This document shows positions 4,617 through 10,273 of a stretch of DNA of 10,273 nt, in pieces. The translations under genes and the position numbers were made by a program. Position 1 is the first letter of the stretch. Each line of letters opens with the position of its first letter. The DNA lies in the NCBI GenBank assembly GCA_902806105.1, contig CADCVI010000099.1, positions 1 to 10,273 of the forward strand. The letters are read 5' to 3'. Source of the DNA: an uncultured Rubrobacteraceae bacterium. Its GTDB lineage: Bacteria > Actinomycetota > Rubrobacteria > Rubrobacterales > Rubrobacteraceae. The notes below the pieces were generated by a model. The model searched no databases. It saw only the letters and a list, made by a program, of their open reading frames with translations, and was not told the DNA's origin.

Positions 4617-6110
4617 GTGGAGCCGACGCAGCGTTTGGTCCGGGAGCTCGGGCAGGTCCCGCTCCTCGCGGGGCTCGAGGACGCACAGCTCTTGCGCGTA
4701 GCGCGGTCGGGGACGGAGAAGCTCGTCCCGGCGGGTGAGATCAACGGCCGGGAGGGCCAGCCCGTCGAGCACCTGTACATCATCCTGGGGGGAGACCTCA
4801 GGATCACCAAGAGGGTCAGCGGCGGCGAGGTGACGATAAACACCTACACGGACGGCGACTTCTTCGCCGAGGTCCCGCTCCTCGCAGGCACCCCCTTCCA
4901 GGCGACGGGCCGCGCGCTCACGGACGTCCGCCTCTTCCTGATCCCGGACGAGGAGTTCCGGATGATGCTGACCGCCTACCCCTCCTTCGGCGCGAGGGTG
5001 CTCGAGACGATGGCCCAGCGGGTCCAGATTCTCCAGTCAGTCTCCCAGCAGCGCGAACGCCTGGAGGGACTGGGCACCCTGGCCGCCGGCCTCGCCCACG
5101 AGCTCAACAATCCCGCCTCCGCCGCCCGGAGCGCCGCCGGGGGCCTGCGCGAGAACCTCCACGATCTGAACGAGCTCTCCCTCGGCCTGGCCCGCTCCGC
5201 CGCCGCCGGGAGGATCGGCACGCGCGATCTCGAAGCGCTGGAGGAAGTCGCGGCCCGCGCGCTGGAGGCCGCAGGAGAAAAGGCGTGGGACCCCGTACCG
5301 GACGGGCTGGAGCGGGGCGACCGGGAGGACGAGCTCGCCGCCTGGCTGGAGGGGCAGAGCGTAGAGGACGCGTGGGACTTCTCCCCGGCCTTCGTCGACG
5401 CGGGCCTCGGGGTGACAGATCTTGAGCTGGCGGTCGGCCCGCTGGTGGAGCAGGCCCGGCCCGAAGCCCTGCGCTACCTCGGGGCGATGCTCGGGGCGGC
5501 GGGGCTCGCCGGCGAGGTCGAGGCGGGCTCGGCGCGCGTCTCGGCGCTCGTCGGGGCTGTGAAGTCGTACTCGTACATGGACGAGGCCCCCTTGCAGGAG
5601 GTCGACGTGAACGAGGGGCTGGAGAGCACGCTCTCCGTGCTCGCGTACAAGCTCGGCGGCGTGGAGATAACCCGCGAGTACGACGAGGGACTACCCAGGA
5701 TCACGGCCTACGGCGCGGAGTTGAACCAGGCGTGGACCCAGATTCTGGACAACGCCGTGGACGCCGCGAGGGCGGGCCGCGAACCGGGCGAACGCGGGAG
5801 CATAGGGCTCAGGACGACCTGCGAGCGCGACCGGGTGCTCGTCGAGGTCTCGGACGACGGACCCGGCATCCCCGAGCATCTCCAGAGCCGCATCTTCGAG
5901 CCGTTCTTCACGACGAAGGGCGTGGGGGAAGGCACCGGCCTCGGGCTGGACCTGAGTTACAGGGTAGTGGTCGGGCGTCACGGGGGCGACATCCGGGTCG
6001 ACTCGAAGCCGGGGAGGACGAGGTTCCAGGTTCGTCTGCCGTTGTCCGTCCGGGGGGCCGGCGACGCTCCGGCGGACGGGCTTGCGAGCGAGGCGGCGGG
6101 AGCGCGGTAG
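4617..6110 (+). CDS. Cyclic-nucleotide-binding-domain sensor histidine kinase
   Basis: A soluble 497-aa sensor kinase with no membrane segment. Residues about 12-137 form a CNBD/Crp-like beta-roll (LAGLEDAQLLRVA, LYIILGGDLRITKR, DGDFFAEVPLLAG). The DHp phosphoacceptor is H161 in LAAGLAHELNNPASAA. The catalytic domain has N379 (QILDNAVDAA), the G1 box D413-D-G-P-G (411-418), the F box FEPFFTTK (427-434) and the G2 box GTGLGLDLSYRV (439-450). H161 to N379 is about 218 residues, roughly twice that of ordinary kinases, because about 100 residues are inserted between the two DHp helices (second helix near 300-320, VSALVGAVKSYSY). The phosphate-binding cassette is degenerate: the Arg of the usual PRxA is F94. 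Start GTG 4617 follows AGGAGG (4606-4611, spacing 5), which overlaps the stop region of the MDR gene. No response regulator is encoded nearby. From memory, related kinases often accompany CNBD-thioredoxin reductases; none is visible here. Likely role: redox- or metabolite-responsive signalling (inference). Confidence 0.92.
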   Translation: MEPTQRLVRELGQVPLLAGLEDAQLLRVARSGTEKLVPAGEINGREGQPVEHLYIILGGDLRITKRVSGGEVTINTYTDGDFFAEVPLLAGTPFQATGRALTDVRLFLIPDEEFRMMLTAYPSFGARVLETMAQRVQILQSVSQQRERLEGLGTLAAGLAHELNNPASAARSAAGGLRENLHDLNELSLGLARSAAAGRIGTRDLEALEEVAARALEAAGEKAWDPVPDGLERGDREDELAAWLEGQSVEDAWDFSPAFVDAGLGVTDLELAVGPLVEQARPEALRYLGAMLGAAGLAGEVEAGSARVSALVGAVKSYSYMDEAPLQEVDVNEGLESTLSVLAYKLGGVEITREYDEGLPRITAYGAELNQAWTQILDNAVDAARAGREPGERGSIGLRTTCERDRVLVEVSDDGPGIPEHLQSRIFEPFFTTKGVGEGTGLGLDLSYRVVVGRHGGDIRVDSKPGRTRFQVRLPLSVRGAGDAPADGLASEAAGAR

Positions 6111-6199
6111 TGGAGCAGATCGAGCTCGTCGTCCCGGGTAGCTTGGTGATGATAGCGGCCCGACGGTTGATCGAAGGAGGCGTGTCGTGGGCGGAATAG
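6110..6199 (+). CDS. Possible 29-aa coupling ORF between kinase and antiporter 2
   Basis: GTG 6110 overlaps the kinase stop as TAGTG and is preceded by GGGAG (6098-6102, spacing 7). The frame encodes 29 residues, starting MEQIELVVPGSL and ending LIEGGVSWAE, and stops at TAG 6197-6199, 10 nt inside the antiporter 2 frame. Double overlap suggests translational coupling, but a frame this short arises easily by chance in GC-rich DNA, and the sequence resembles no family I know. Confidence 0.22.
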   Translation: MEQIELVVPGSLVMIAARRLIEGGVSWAE

Positions 6200-7833
6200 A
6201 GGTGGTGTTCGTGCTGCTGGGGGCGGTGGCCGGGCTGGCGACGCTGGCGCGCCGGGTCGGGGTGCCCTACCCGATCCTGCTCGTCCTCGGCGGGCTCGGG
6301 CTCGCCTTCGTGCCGGGGCTGCCCACGGTCGAGCTGGAGCCGGACGTGGTGTTTCTGGTCTTCTTGCCGCCGCTGCTCTTCTCGGCGGCGTTTTTCACCT
6401 CCTGGCGCGACTTCCGGGCGAACCTGCGCCCCATAGGGCTGCTCGCCGTGGGGCTCGTGCTGGCGACGACGGTCGCGGTAGCGGCGGTGGCCCACTGGGT
6501 CGTCGGGCTCTCGTGGCCGGCGGCCTTCGTGCTCGGGGCCATCGTCTCCCCCACCGACGCGATAGCGGCGACGGCCATCGCGCAGAGCCTCGGGGTGCCG
6601 CGCCGGATCGTGACGATCCTCGAAGGCGAGAGCCTGGTGAACGACGCCGCGGCCATCGTGGCGTTCCGCATAGCCGCGGGCGTGGCCGCCGGGGCGTTGG
6701 CCTTCTCGCCCTGGGGGGCAGGGTTGCAGTTCATGGTGGGCGCCGTGGGCGGCGTGGCGGTGGGTCTCGTGATCGGCTGGCTCACGGTGAAGGCGTTCCA
6801 GGTCCTGAACGACACGCCGGTCGAGATCGTCATCTCGCTGCTGGCGCCTTTCGCGTCGTACCTTCTGGCGGAGGAACTGCCGCACGTCGTGTGGCACGAG
6901 CTGCTCGGCTTCGACGGGGAGCCCTTCTTCTCGGGGGTGCTCGCGGCGGTGGCGGCGGGGCTCTACGTCGGGCGGCAGAGCCCGACCCTGCTCTCCTCCT
7001 TCTCGCGCCTCGAAGGGGGTGCTGTGTGGAACGTGGTGGTTTTTCTGCTCAACGGGCTCGCCTTCGTCCTGATCGGGCTGCAGCTCGACGGCATCCTGGA
7101 ACGGCTCTCCGAGCTCGAGTACTCCGCCGCCCAGCTCACGTTCTACGCCGCGCTCGTGAGCCTGGCGGTGATCCTCGCGCGCGTCGCGTGGGTCTTCCCG
7201 GCGACCTATCTGCCACGCCTCCTGAGCCGCCGTTTGAGGGAGCGGGACCCATCCCCCTCGTGGCGCAACGTGGTCGTAATCTCTTGGGCCGGGATGCGCG
7301 GCGTGATCTCGCTCGCCGCCGCCCTCGCCCTGCCGCTCACGACCGAGGCCGGCGAGCCGTTCCCGGGACGCGACCTGATCCTCTTCCTCACCTTCGCGGT
7401 GATCCTGGCGACCCTCGTTGTCCAGGGCCTCTCGTTGCCGTTGATCATCCGCGCTTTGGGACTGGAAGACGACGGCTCCACGGAACGCGAGGAGCTGCGC
7501 GCCAGGATAGAGGCGGCCGAGGCGGCGGTCTCGCGGCTGGACGAGCTCTCGGGCGAGGACTGGGTGCGCAACGACACCGCCGAGCGCGTGCGGGGCCTCT
7601 ACAACTACCGCCGCAGCCGCTTCGCCGCCCGCAGGGAGGGCGCCGACCACAATGACGCCGAAGCTAACGGCTTCGAGGAGCGTTCCACGGCCTACCAACG
7701 CCTTCTCGGGGAGCTTATCCGGGCACAACGCGAGCAGCTCATCAGGCTCCGCAACGAGGGGCACATCTCCGACGAGGCCATGCACCGCGTCGAGCGCGAC
7801 CTCGACCTCGAAGAAGCCCGCCTGGAGATCTAA
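6187..7833 (+). CDS. Na+/H+ antiporter, CPA1 family (antiporter 2)
   Basis: A second 548-aa membrane exchanger, clearly paralogous to the one at 1989. Shared blocks include GVPYPILLVLGGL (25-37), FLVFLPPLLFSAAF (56-69), D124 in VSPTDAIAA, N152-D153 in GESLVNDAAAI, R371 in SWAGMRGVISLAAAL, and TFAVILATLV (402-411). Differences lie in the loop near 230-250 (about ten extra residues, HVVWHELLGFDGEP) and in the cytoplasmic tail from residue 425, which is helical and charged and ends HRVERDLDLEEARLEI. The start GTG 6187 is well supported by AGGAGG at 6175-6180 (spacing 6). It is 76 nt downstream of the kinase stop, and the HapK-like gene follows after 18 nt, so the array probably continues. Two different catalytic surroundings (NDGSAL here replaced by NDAAAI) hint at different ion affinity or pH range; that is inference. 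Confidence 0.94.
   Translation: MGGIEVVFVLLGAVAGLATLARRVGVPYPILLVLGGLGLAFVPGLPTVELEPDVVFLVFLPPLLFSAAFFTSWRDFRANLRPIGLLAVGLVLATTVAVAAVAHWVVGLSWPAAFVLGAIVSPTDAIAATAIAQSLGVPRRIVTILEGESLVNDAAAIVAFRIAAGVAAGALAFSPWGAGLQFMVGAVGGVAVGLVIGWLTVKAFQVLNDTPVEIVISLLAPFASYLLAEELPHVVWHELLGFDGEPFFSGVLAAVAAGLYVGRQSPTLLSSFSRLEGGAVWNVVVFLLNGLAFVLIGLQLDGILERLSELEYSAAQLTFYAALVSLAVILARVAWVFPATYLPRLLSRRLRERDPSPSWRNVVVISWAGMRGVISLAAALALPLTTEAGEPFPGRDLILFLTFAVILATLVVQGLSLPLIIRALGLEDDGSTEREELRARIEAAEAAVSRLDELSGEDWVRNDTAERVRGLYNYRRSRFAARREGADHNDAEANGFEERSTAYQRLLGELIRAQREQLIRLRNEGHISDEAMHRVERDLDLEEARLEI
7390..7418 (+). repeat. 29-nt exact repeat shared by the two antiporter genes (copy 2)
   Basis: This is identical to 3180-3208 and lies at the equivalent codons of the second antiporter. 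Confidence 0.85.
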
Positions 7834-7851
7834 GGGGAGGAGCCCGAAACC

Positions 7852-8163
7852 GTGCCCACCATCATCGGCCTGTTCGACCTCAGAGAAGGCGTGGACCCGG
7901 AGGACTACGAAAACTGGGCCCGCACCCGCTACGCACCCGTGGTTCGCGACCTCCCCTCCATCGACGAGTGGCGGGCGTTCAGGGCCTCCGGCGTCTTCGG
8001 CTCCGGCGGCACCCCGCCCTACCGCTACTTCCTGCTCATCGAGGCGAACGACCTCGAAGGGGTAGGCAGGGACCTCACGGACCCGCGCATGCGAACCCTC
8101 CTCGACGAGCTGCACGAGTTCGCCGATCCACCGATCCTCGTCGTGACCGAACGCTTCGCCTGA
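7852..8163 (+). CDS. REDY/HapK-like small ferredoxin-fold protein
   Basis: A 103-aa soluble protein. The pattern TIIGLFDLREGVDPEDYENWARTRYAPVVR, written here in parts as TIIGLFDLREGVD (3-15), PEDYENWAR (16-24) and VVRDLPSIDEWRAFRASG (30-47), followed by PPYRYFLLIEAND (55-67) and a final PILVVTERF, fits a dimeric alpha/beta-barrel (ferredoxin-like) domain. From memory it matches the proteins annotated 'REDY-like protein HapK', first named from prodiginine-type clusters but widespread without any such pathway, as here. The length is normal for the family. Start GTG 7852 follows GGGGAGGAG (7834-7842), a somewhat long spacing of 9 nt. It begins 18 nt after the antiporter stop, so it is probably co-transcribed. 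No pigment or polyketide genes are nearby, so the cluster-derived name should not be read as function; it could be a small monooxygenase or a binding protein. Confidence 0.8.
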   Translation: MPTIIGLFDLREGVDPEDYENWARTRYAPVVRDLPSIDEWRAFRASGVFGSGGTPPYRYFLLIEANDLEGVGRDLTDPRMRTLLDELHEFADPPILVVTERFA

Positions 8164-8219
8164 AGCGGAACCCGAACCGAGAGTAAGGTACCGGGCACGT
8201 GAGACAAGATAGGGATTGG

Positions 8220-8672
8220 ATGAAGATAGCAACGCTGGCGGAGGCGTTTGGGAAAGGTTTGTTCGCGGGGGCGGCGGGGACGGCCGTGATGACGGTCTCC
8301 AGCACCCTTGAGATGAAGATCCGGGGCCGCAAGCCGAGCTCGGCCCCGGCGACCGCCGCGAGCAAGGTCCTCGGCGCCGAGCCGACCGGCGAGAAAGAGA
8401 AGAAACGCTTCTCGAACGCCGTCCACTGGGGCTACGGCACCGCGTGGGGCGCGGCCCGCGGTGCTCTCGGCGCCGTCGGGCTCTCGGGACCGGTCGCCTC
8501 CGCCGCGCACTTCGCGGCGGTGTGGGGCTCGGAGCAGGTCATGCTCCCCTCCCTCGGCGTGGCCCCGCCGTTCTGGACGTGGGGCACCAAGGAGGTAGCG
8601 ATAGACGCGTTCCACCACGCCGTGTACGTAGCGGCCACGAGCGTGGCCTACGAGCTTCTGGACCGGGGCTAG
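8220..8672 (+). CDS. Small integral membrane protein of unknown function
   Basis: A 150-aa protein with probable membrane segments near residues 9-30 (FGKGLFAGAAGTAVMTVSST), 71-92 (HWGYGTAWGAARGALGAVGL), 95-115 (PVASAAHFAAVWGSEQVMLP) and 129-147 (DAFHHAVYVAATSVAYELL). These are separated by a basic loop (KIRGRKPSS, then GEKEKKRF). Several His and Gly residues lie within or at the edges of the segments. The architecture recalls the DUF1440/YagU and similar small membrane families, but I cannot assign one. Start ATG 8220 has AGGG 5 nt upstream. An in-frame GTG at 8199 would add seven polar residues and has AAGG 10 nt upstream. It is last in the plus-strand array, 56 nt after the HapK-like gene, and meets the minus-strand ADH gene end-to-end with 16 nt between stops and no obvious terminator. 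Confidence 0.75.
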   Translation: MKIATLAEAFGKGLFAGAAGTAVMTVSSTLEMKIRGRKPSSAPATAASKVLGAEPTGEKEKKRFSNAVHWGYGTAWGAARGALGAVGLSGPVASAAHFAAVWGSEQVMLPSLGVAPPFWTWGTKEVAIDAFHHAVYVAATSVAYELLDRG

Positions 8673-8688
8673 CGCCAGGAAGCGTGGG

Positions 8689-9711
8689 CTAGTAGGCCCG
8701 GCGCAGGATCTCCCGCGCCACCCCGGCCTGTTCCCCGAACTCCGCCGCGATGCCGTCGAGGTCTTCTTCCGGCACCCCGGCCTCCGAGAGGCGGCTGGGT
8801 AGCCCGAGCTCGCTGACGAGGGCGGCGACGCGCTCTCCGGGCTCGCCGCCGAGAGAACTCTTCAGCATCGCCCACCGCTCGCTCGGAACGCTCTCGCCGA
8901 CGATGTCCAGGGTCGGGGCGAGCGTGGCGCAGGAGGTGTAGCCGTGCGGGACGCCGTAGCTCGCCCCGATCCGCTTCCCGAGGTTGTGCGAGAGGCCCAT
9001 CGGGGTGTTCTTCGGGCCGAAGTACGCGAGCCACTGCGCGAGCTGTAGCTCGTGGCGGGCCTCCAGGTCCCCCGGCCGGGCTTTCGAGCGCGGAAGGTAC
9101 TCCATGAGGCGCCTGGCCCCCTCCAGGCCCGTGACGTCCTCTATCGGGTGCTCCGCCGGGCCGAGAAAGCCTTCTATAGCATGGTCGAGCGACCTTATCC
9201 CCGTCGAGAGCCAGAGCTTCTCGGGCGTCGGCAGGGTTACCTCGGCGTCGAGGATCACGACCTCGGGCACCGCTTTCTCGTCGACGAAACCGGCCTTGCG
9301 CCCCGCCGCCTCGTCCGTCACCCCGACGAGGTGGGCCCACTCCGCCCCGGAGAGCGTCGTCGGGATGGCTACCTGTCCGGGGTATCCGAGCTTCCGGGCG
9401 ACGGCCTTCGTCCCGTCGATGACGCTCCCGCCCCCGAAGCTGACCAGAAGATCCGCGCCCTCCGCCTGCCGCGCCGCCTCCTCGACGGCGCTCCCCGGGG
9501 TGTGCTGCCCCATCCCGGCGAAGGTCCCAGCGTGCCCCTCGCCGAGGGCCTCCTCGACGCGCCGGACGAGGTCCGTCTTCTCCCGCAGCGTCCGCCCCGT
9601 CACCAGAAAGACGCGCCGCGCGGATGCTGCCTCCTCGGCGAGCTTCTCGATGCTCCCGACCCCGAAGTGGACGCGCGCAGTGGCGAGGAAGGTGTGTGTC
9701 CCGATCTTCAC
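8689..9711 (-). CDS. Iron-containing alcohol dehydrogenase family, maleylacetate-reductase-like
   Basis: A soluble NAD(P)-dependent dehydrogenase/reductase of about 340 aa. From GTG 9711 the landmarks are FGVGS (16-20), the nucleotide loop FGGGSVIDGTKA (92-103), IPTTLSGAEWA (116-126), GIRSLDHAIEGFL (171-183), GLSHNLGK (239-246) and GVPHGYTS (253-260). The candidate metal-site histidines H177, H242 and H256 are present, but the Asp that normally stands four residues before the first His is R173. Maleylacetate reductases also change this position (Asn), so the protein is closer to that branch than to classical Fe-ADHs. The start is unclear. A longer frame begins at GTG 9738 without a good ribosome binding site, while GTG 9711 lies 7 nt after TAGAAT (9719-9724) and could be leaderless. 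No aromatic-ring degradation genes are adjacent, so the true substrate is unknown. The upstream neighbour is WrbA, separated by two hairpins. Confidence 0.87.
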   Translation of the reverse strand: MKIGTHTFLATARVHFGVGSIEKLAEEAASARRVFLVTGRTLREKTDLVRRVEEALGEGHAGTFAGMGQHTPGSAVEEAARQAEGADLLVSFGGGSVIDGTKAVARKLGYPGQVAIPTTLSGAEWAHLVGVTDEAAGRKAGFVDEKAVPEVVILDAEVTLPTPEKLWLSTGIRSLDHAIEGFLGPAEHPIEDVTGLEGARRLMEYLPRSKARPGDLEARHELQLAQWLAYFGPKNTPMGLSHNLGKRIGASYGVPHGYTSCATLAPTLDIVGESVPSERWAMLKSSLGGEPGERVAALVSELGLPSRLSEAGVPEEDLDGIAAEFGEQAGVAREILRRAY

Positions 9712-9718
9712 GCCCAGG

Positions 9719-9724
9719 ATTCTA
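9719..9724 (-). promoter_or_regulatory. Possible -10 of the ADH gene
   Basis: TAGAAT on the minus strand matches 5 of 6 positions of the -10 consensus. The spacer to GTG 9711 is CCTGGGC (7 nt), so transcription could start at the start codon. No clear -35 is seen. Confidence 0.3.
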
Positions 9725-9752
9725 CACCTCTCCCCCACCGCCGCCCGACAGG

Positions 9753-9786
9753 ACGAAGGGCCCGATCTGACGACCGGACCCTTCGT
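9753..9786 (-). terminator. Hairpin downstream of the WrbA gene, no U-tract
   Basis: On the minus strand ACGAAGGGUCCG pairs with CGGGCCCUUCGU over 12 bp, with one U-G wobble that would be a mismatch on the plus strand. It lies 36 nt past the WrbA stop. Lacking a T-run, it may be a weak or factor-dependent terminator or an mRNA 3' end stabiliser. Confidence 0.5.
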
Positions 9787-9789
9787 GGA

Positions 9790-9804
9790 GGCGCGTAGCG
9801 CGCC
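9790..9804. terminator. Short perfect GC hairpin after WrbA
   Basis: GGCGCG-TAG-CGCGCC forms a 6-bp stem with a 3-nt loop, directly between the WrbA stop and the larger hairpin. No T-run follows. Confidence 0.3.
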
Positions 9805-9821
9805 CGGTGTGGCGCTAACCC

Positions 9822-10273
9822 CTAGGCGGCCTGTCGGCTCCCGACGAGCGCCTGAGCCTTCTCGGCGATGCGGCGGCCCTGGTAGCGGGCGACGGCGAGC
9901 TCCTCCTCGGTCGGGCCCTCGTCGGTGCCCGTGCTGCTCGTGCCGTAAGGGTTGCCGCCGGAGGCGAAGACCGACTCGTCCGTGTAGCCGTTCGGGACGA
10001 TGATCGAACCCCAGTGCATGAACACGTTGTAAAGGCTCAGGAGCGTCGACTCCTGGCCGCCGTGCGCGTTCGACGCGCTCGTGAAGCCCCCGACTACCTT
10101 GTCCGCGAGCTTGCCCTCGAACCAGAGCCCGCCCGCCGTGTCGATAAACTGCTTGAGCTGCGCCGACACGTTGCCGAAACGGACCGGCGTCCCGAAGATG
10201 TAGGCGTCAGCCCAATCCAGGTCCTCCAGCTGCGCCTCCGGCACGTCCTCGGTCATGAGCGCGTGGTCGTACC
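9822..10273 (-). CDS. wrbA: WrbA-type NAD(P)H:quinone oxidoreductase (5' end missing)
   Basis: A flavodoxin-fold FMN enzyme that reduces quinones by two electrons, avoiding semiquinone radicals. About 150 C-terminal residues are visible; the frame continues past the right edge (YDHAL before the internal Met at 10256), so roughly the first quarter, including the N-terminal FMN phosphate loop, is missing. Diagnostic WrbA segments are present: DAYIFGTPVRFGNVSAQLKQF, given here as YIFGTPVRFGN and QLKQFIDTAGGLW; then GKLADKVVGGFTS, HGGQESTLLSLY, HWGSIIVPNGYTD, GGNPYGTSS and the C-terminal ELAVARYQGRRIAE. The TAG stop is at 9822-9824. Two hairpins separate it from the ADH gene downstream on the same strand, so co-transcription is possible but likely attenuated. 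Its family fits the QOR-like and OsmC genes of the window as quinone/oxidative-stress functions. Confidence 0.92.
   Translation of the reverse strand, partial: YDHALMTEDVPEAQLEDLDWADAYIFGTPVRFGNVSAQLKQFIDTAGGLWFEGKLADKVVGGFTSASNAHGGQESTLLSLYNVFMHWGSIIVPNGYTDESVFASGGNPYGTSSTGTDEGPTEEELAVARYQGRRIAEKAQALVGSRQAA

Noticed and set aside
3917..4843. A 308-codon minus-strand frame opposite the MDR and kinase genes
   Set aside because: It overlaps two well-supported genes antisense and has an Arg/Glu/Asp-rich composition without recognisable motifs.
4617..6110. A complete two-component system
   Set aside because: Only the kinase is present; no receiver-domain protein is encoded within the window.
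5908..8232. A 774-codon open frame on the minus strand opposite antiporter 2
   Set aside because: It lies antisense to a clear membrane protein with all CPA1 motifs. Its translation is a low-complexity Arg/Glu/Gly/His-rich string with no domain pattern, as expected from absence of stops in GC-rich DNA.

Overview
The window is GC-rich DNA with strong third-position G/C bias, frequent GTG starts, dense packing on both strands and no mobile element, CRISPR array, tRNA or rRNA that I can see. Gene content and protein style (tandem CPA1 antiporters, a CNBD-linked 'ELNNPA' histidine kinase, an OsmC protein with an extra CxxC, a WrbA flavoprotein) suggest a deep-branching actinomycete. Rubrobacter is my best guess, by inference from style and memory rather than from a marker gene.

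Layout. (1) 1-446: the 3' end of a plus-strand helical protein, followed by a perfect bidirectional terminator. (2) 447-1606: two minus-strand genes, an OsmC-family peroxidase/thiol protein and a small hypothetical protein. They are separated by a 443-nt gap holding four 11-bp direct repeats of the OmpR/PhoB-regulator type, a possible structured RNA and a strand-specific UUCG terminator. (3) 1607-1988: a divergent intergenic region with a promoter candidate for each side and a large dyad where the -35 of the plus-strand promoter would be. (4) 1989-8672: a plus-strand, probably operonic array in the order Na+/H+ antiporter 1, quinone-oxidoreductase-like MDR enzyme, CNBD-histidine kinase, Na+/H+ antiporter 2, REDY/HapK-like small protein and small membrane protein. 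(5) 8689-10273: convergent minus-strand genes, an iron-ADH-family (maleylacetate-reductase-like) enzyme and a WrbA-type NAD(P)H:quinone oxidoreductase that runs off the right edge.

How the genes might work together. The central array puts a soluble sensor kinase, with a degenerate cyclic-nucleotide site and no adjacent response regulator, between two antiporter paralogs. Three flanking genes (MDR quinone reductase, WrbA, OsmC) belong to families that handle quinone or peroxide stress. A cation/pH and redox stress locus is a reasonable reading, but only the gene order and families are seen; the functional link is inferred. The gene families themselves are known ones. The less ordinary content lies in the regulatory DNA (the 11-bp repeat array, the dyad operator, candidate leaderless GTG starts), the atypical kinase architecture and a possible 29-residue coupling ORF.
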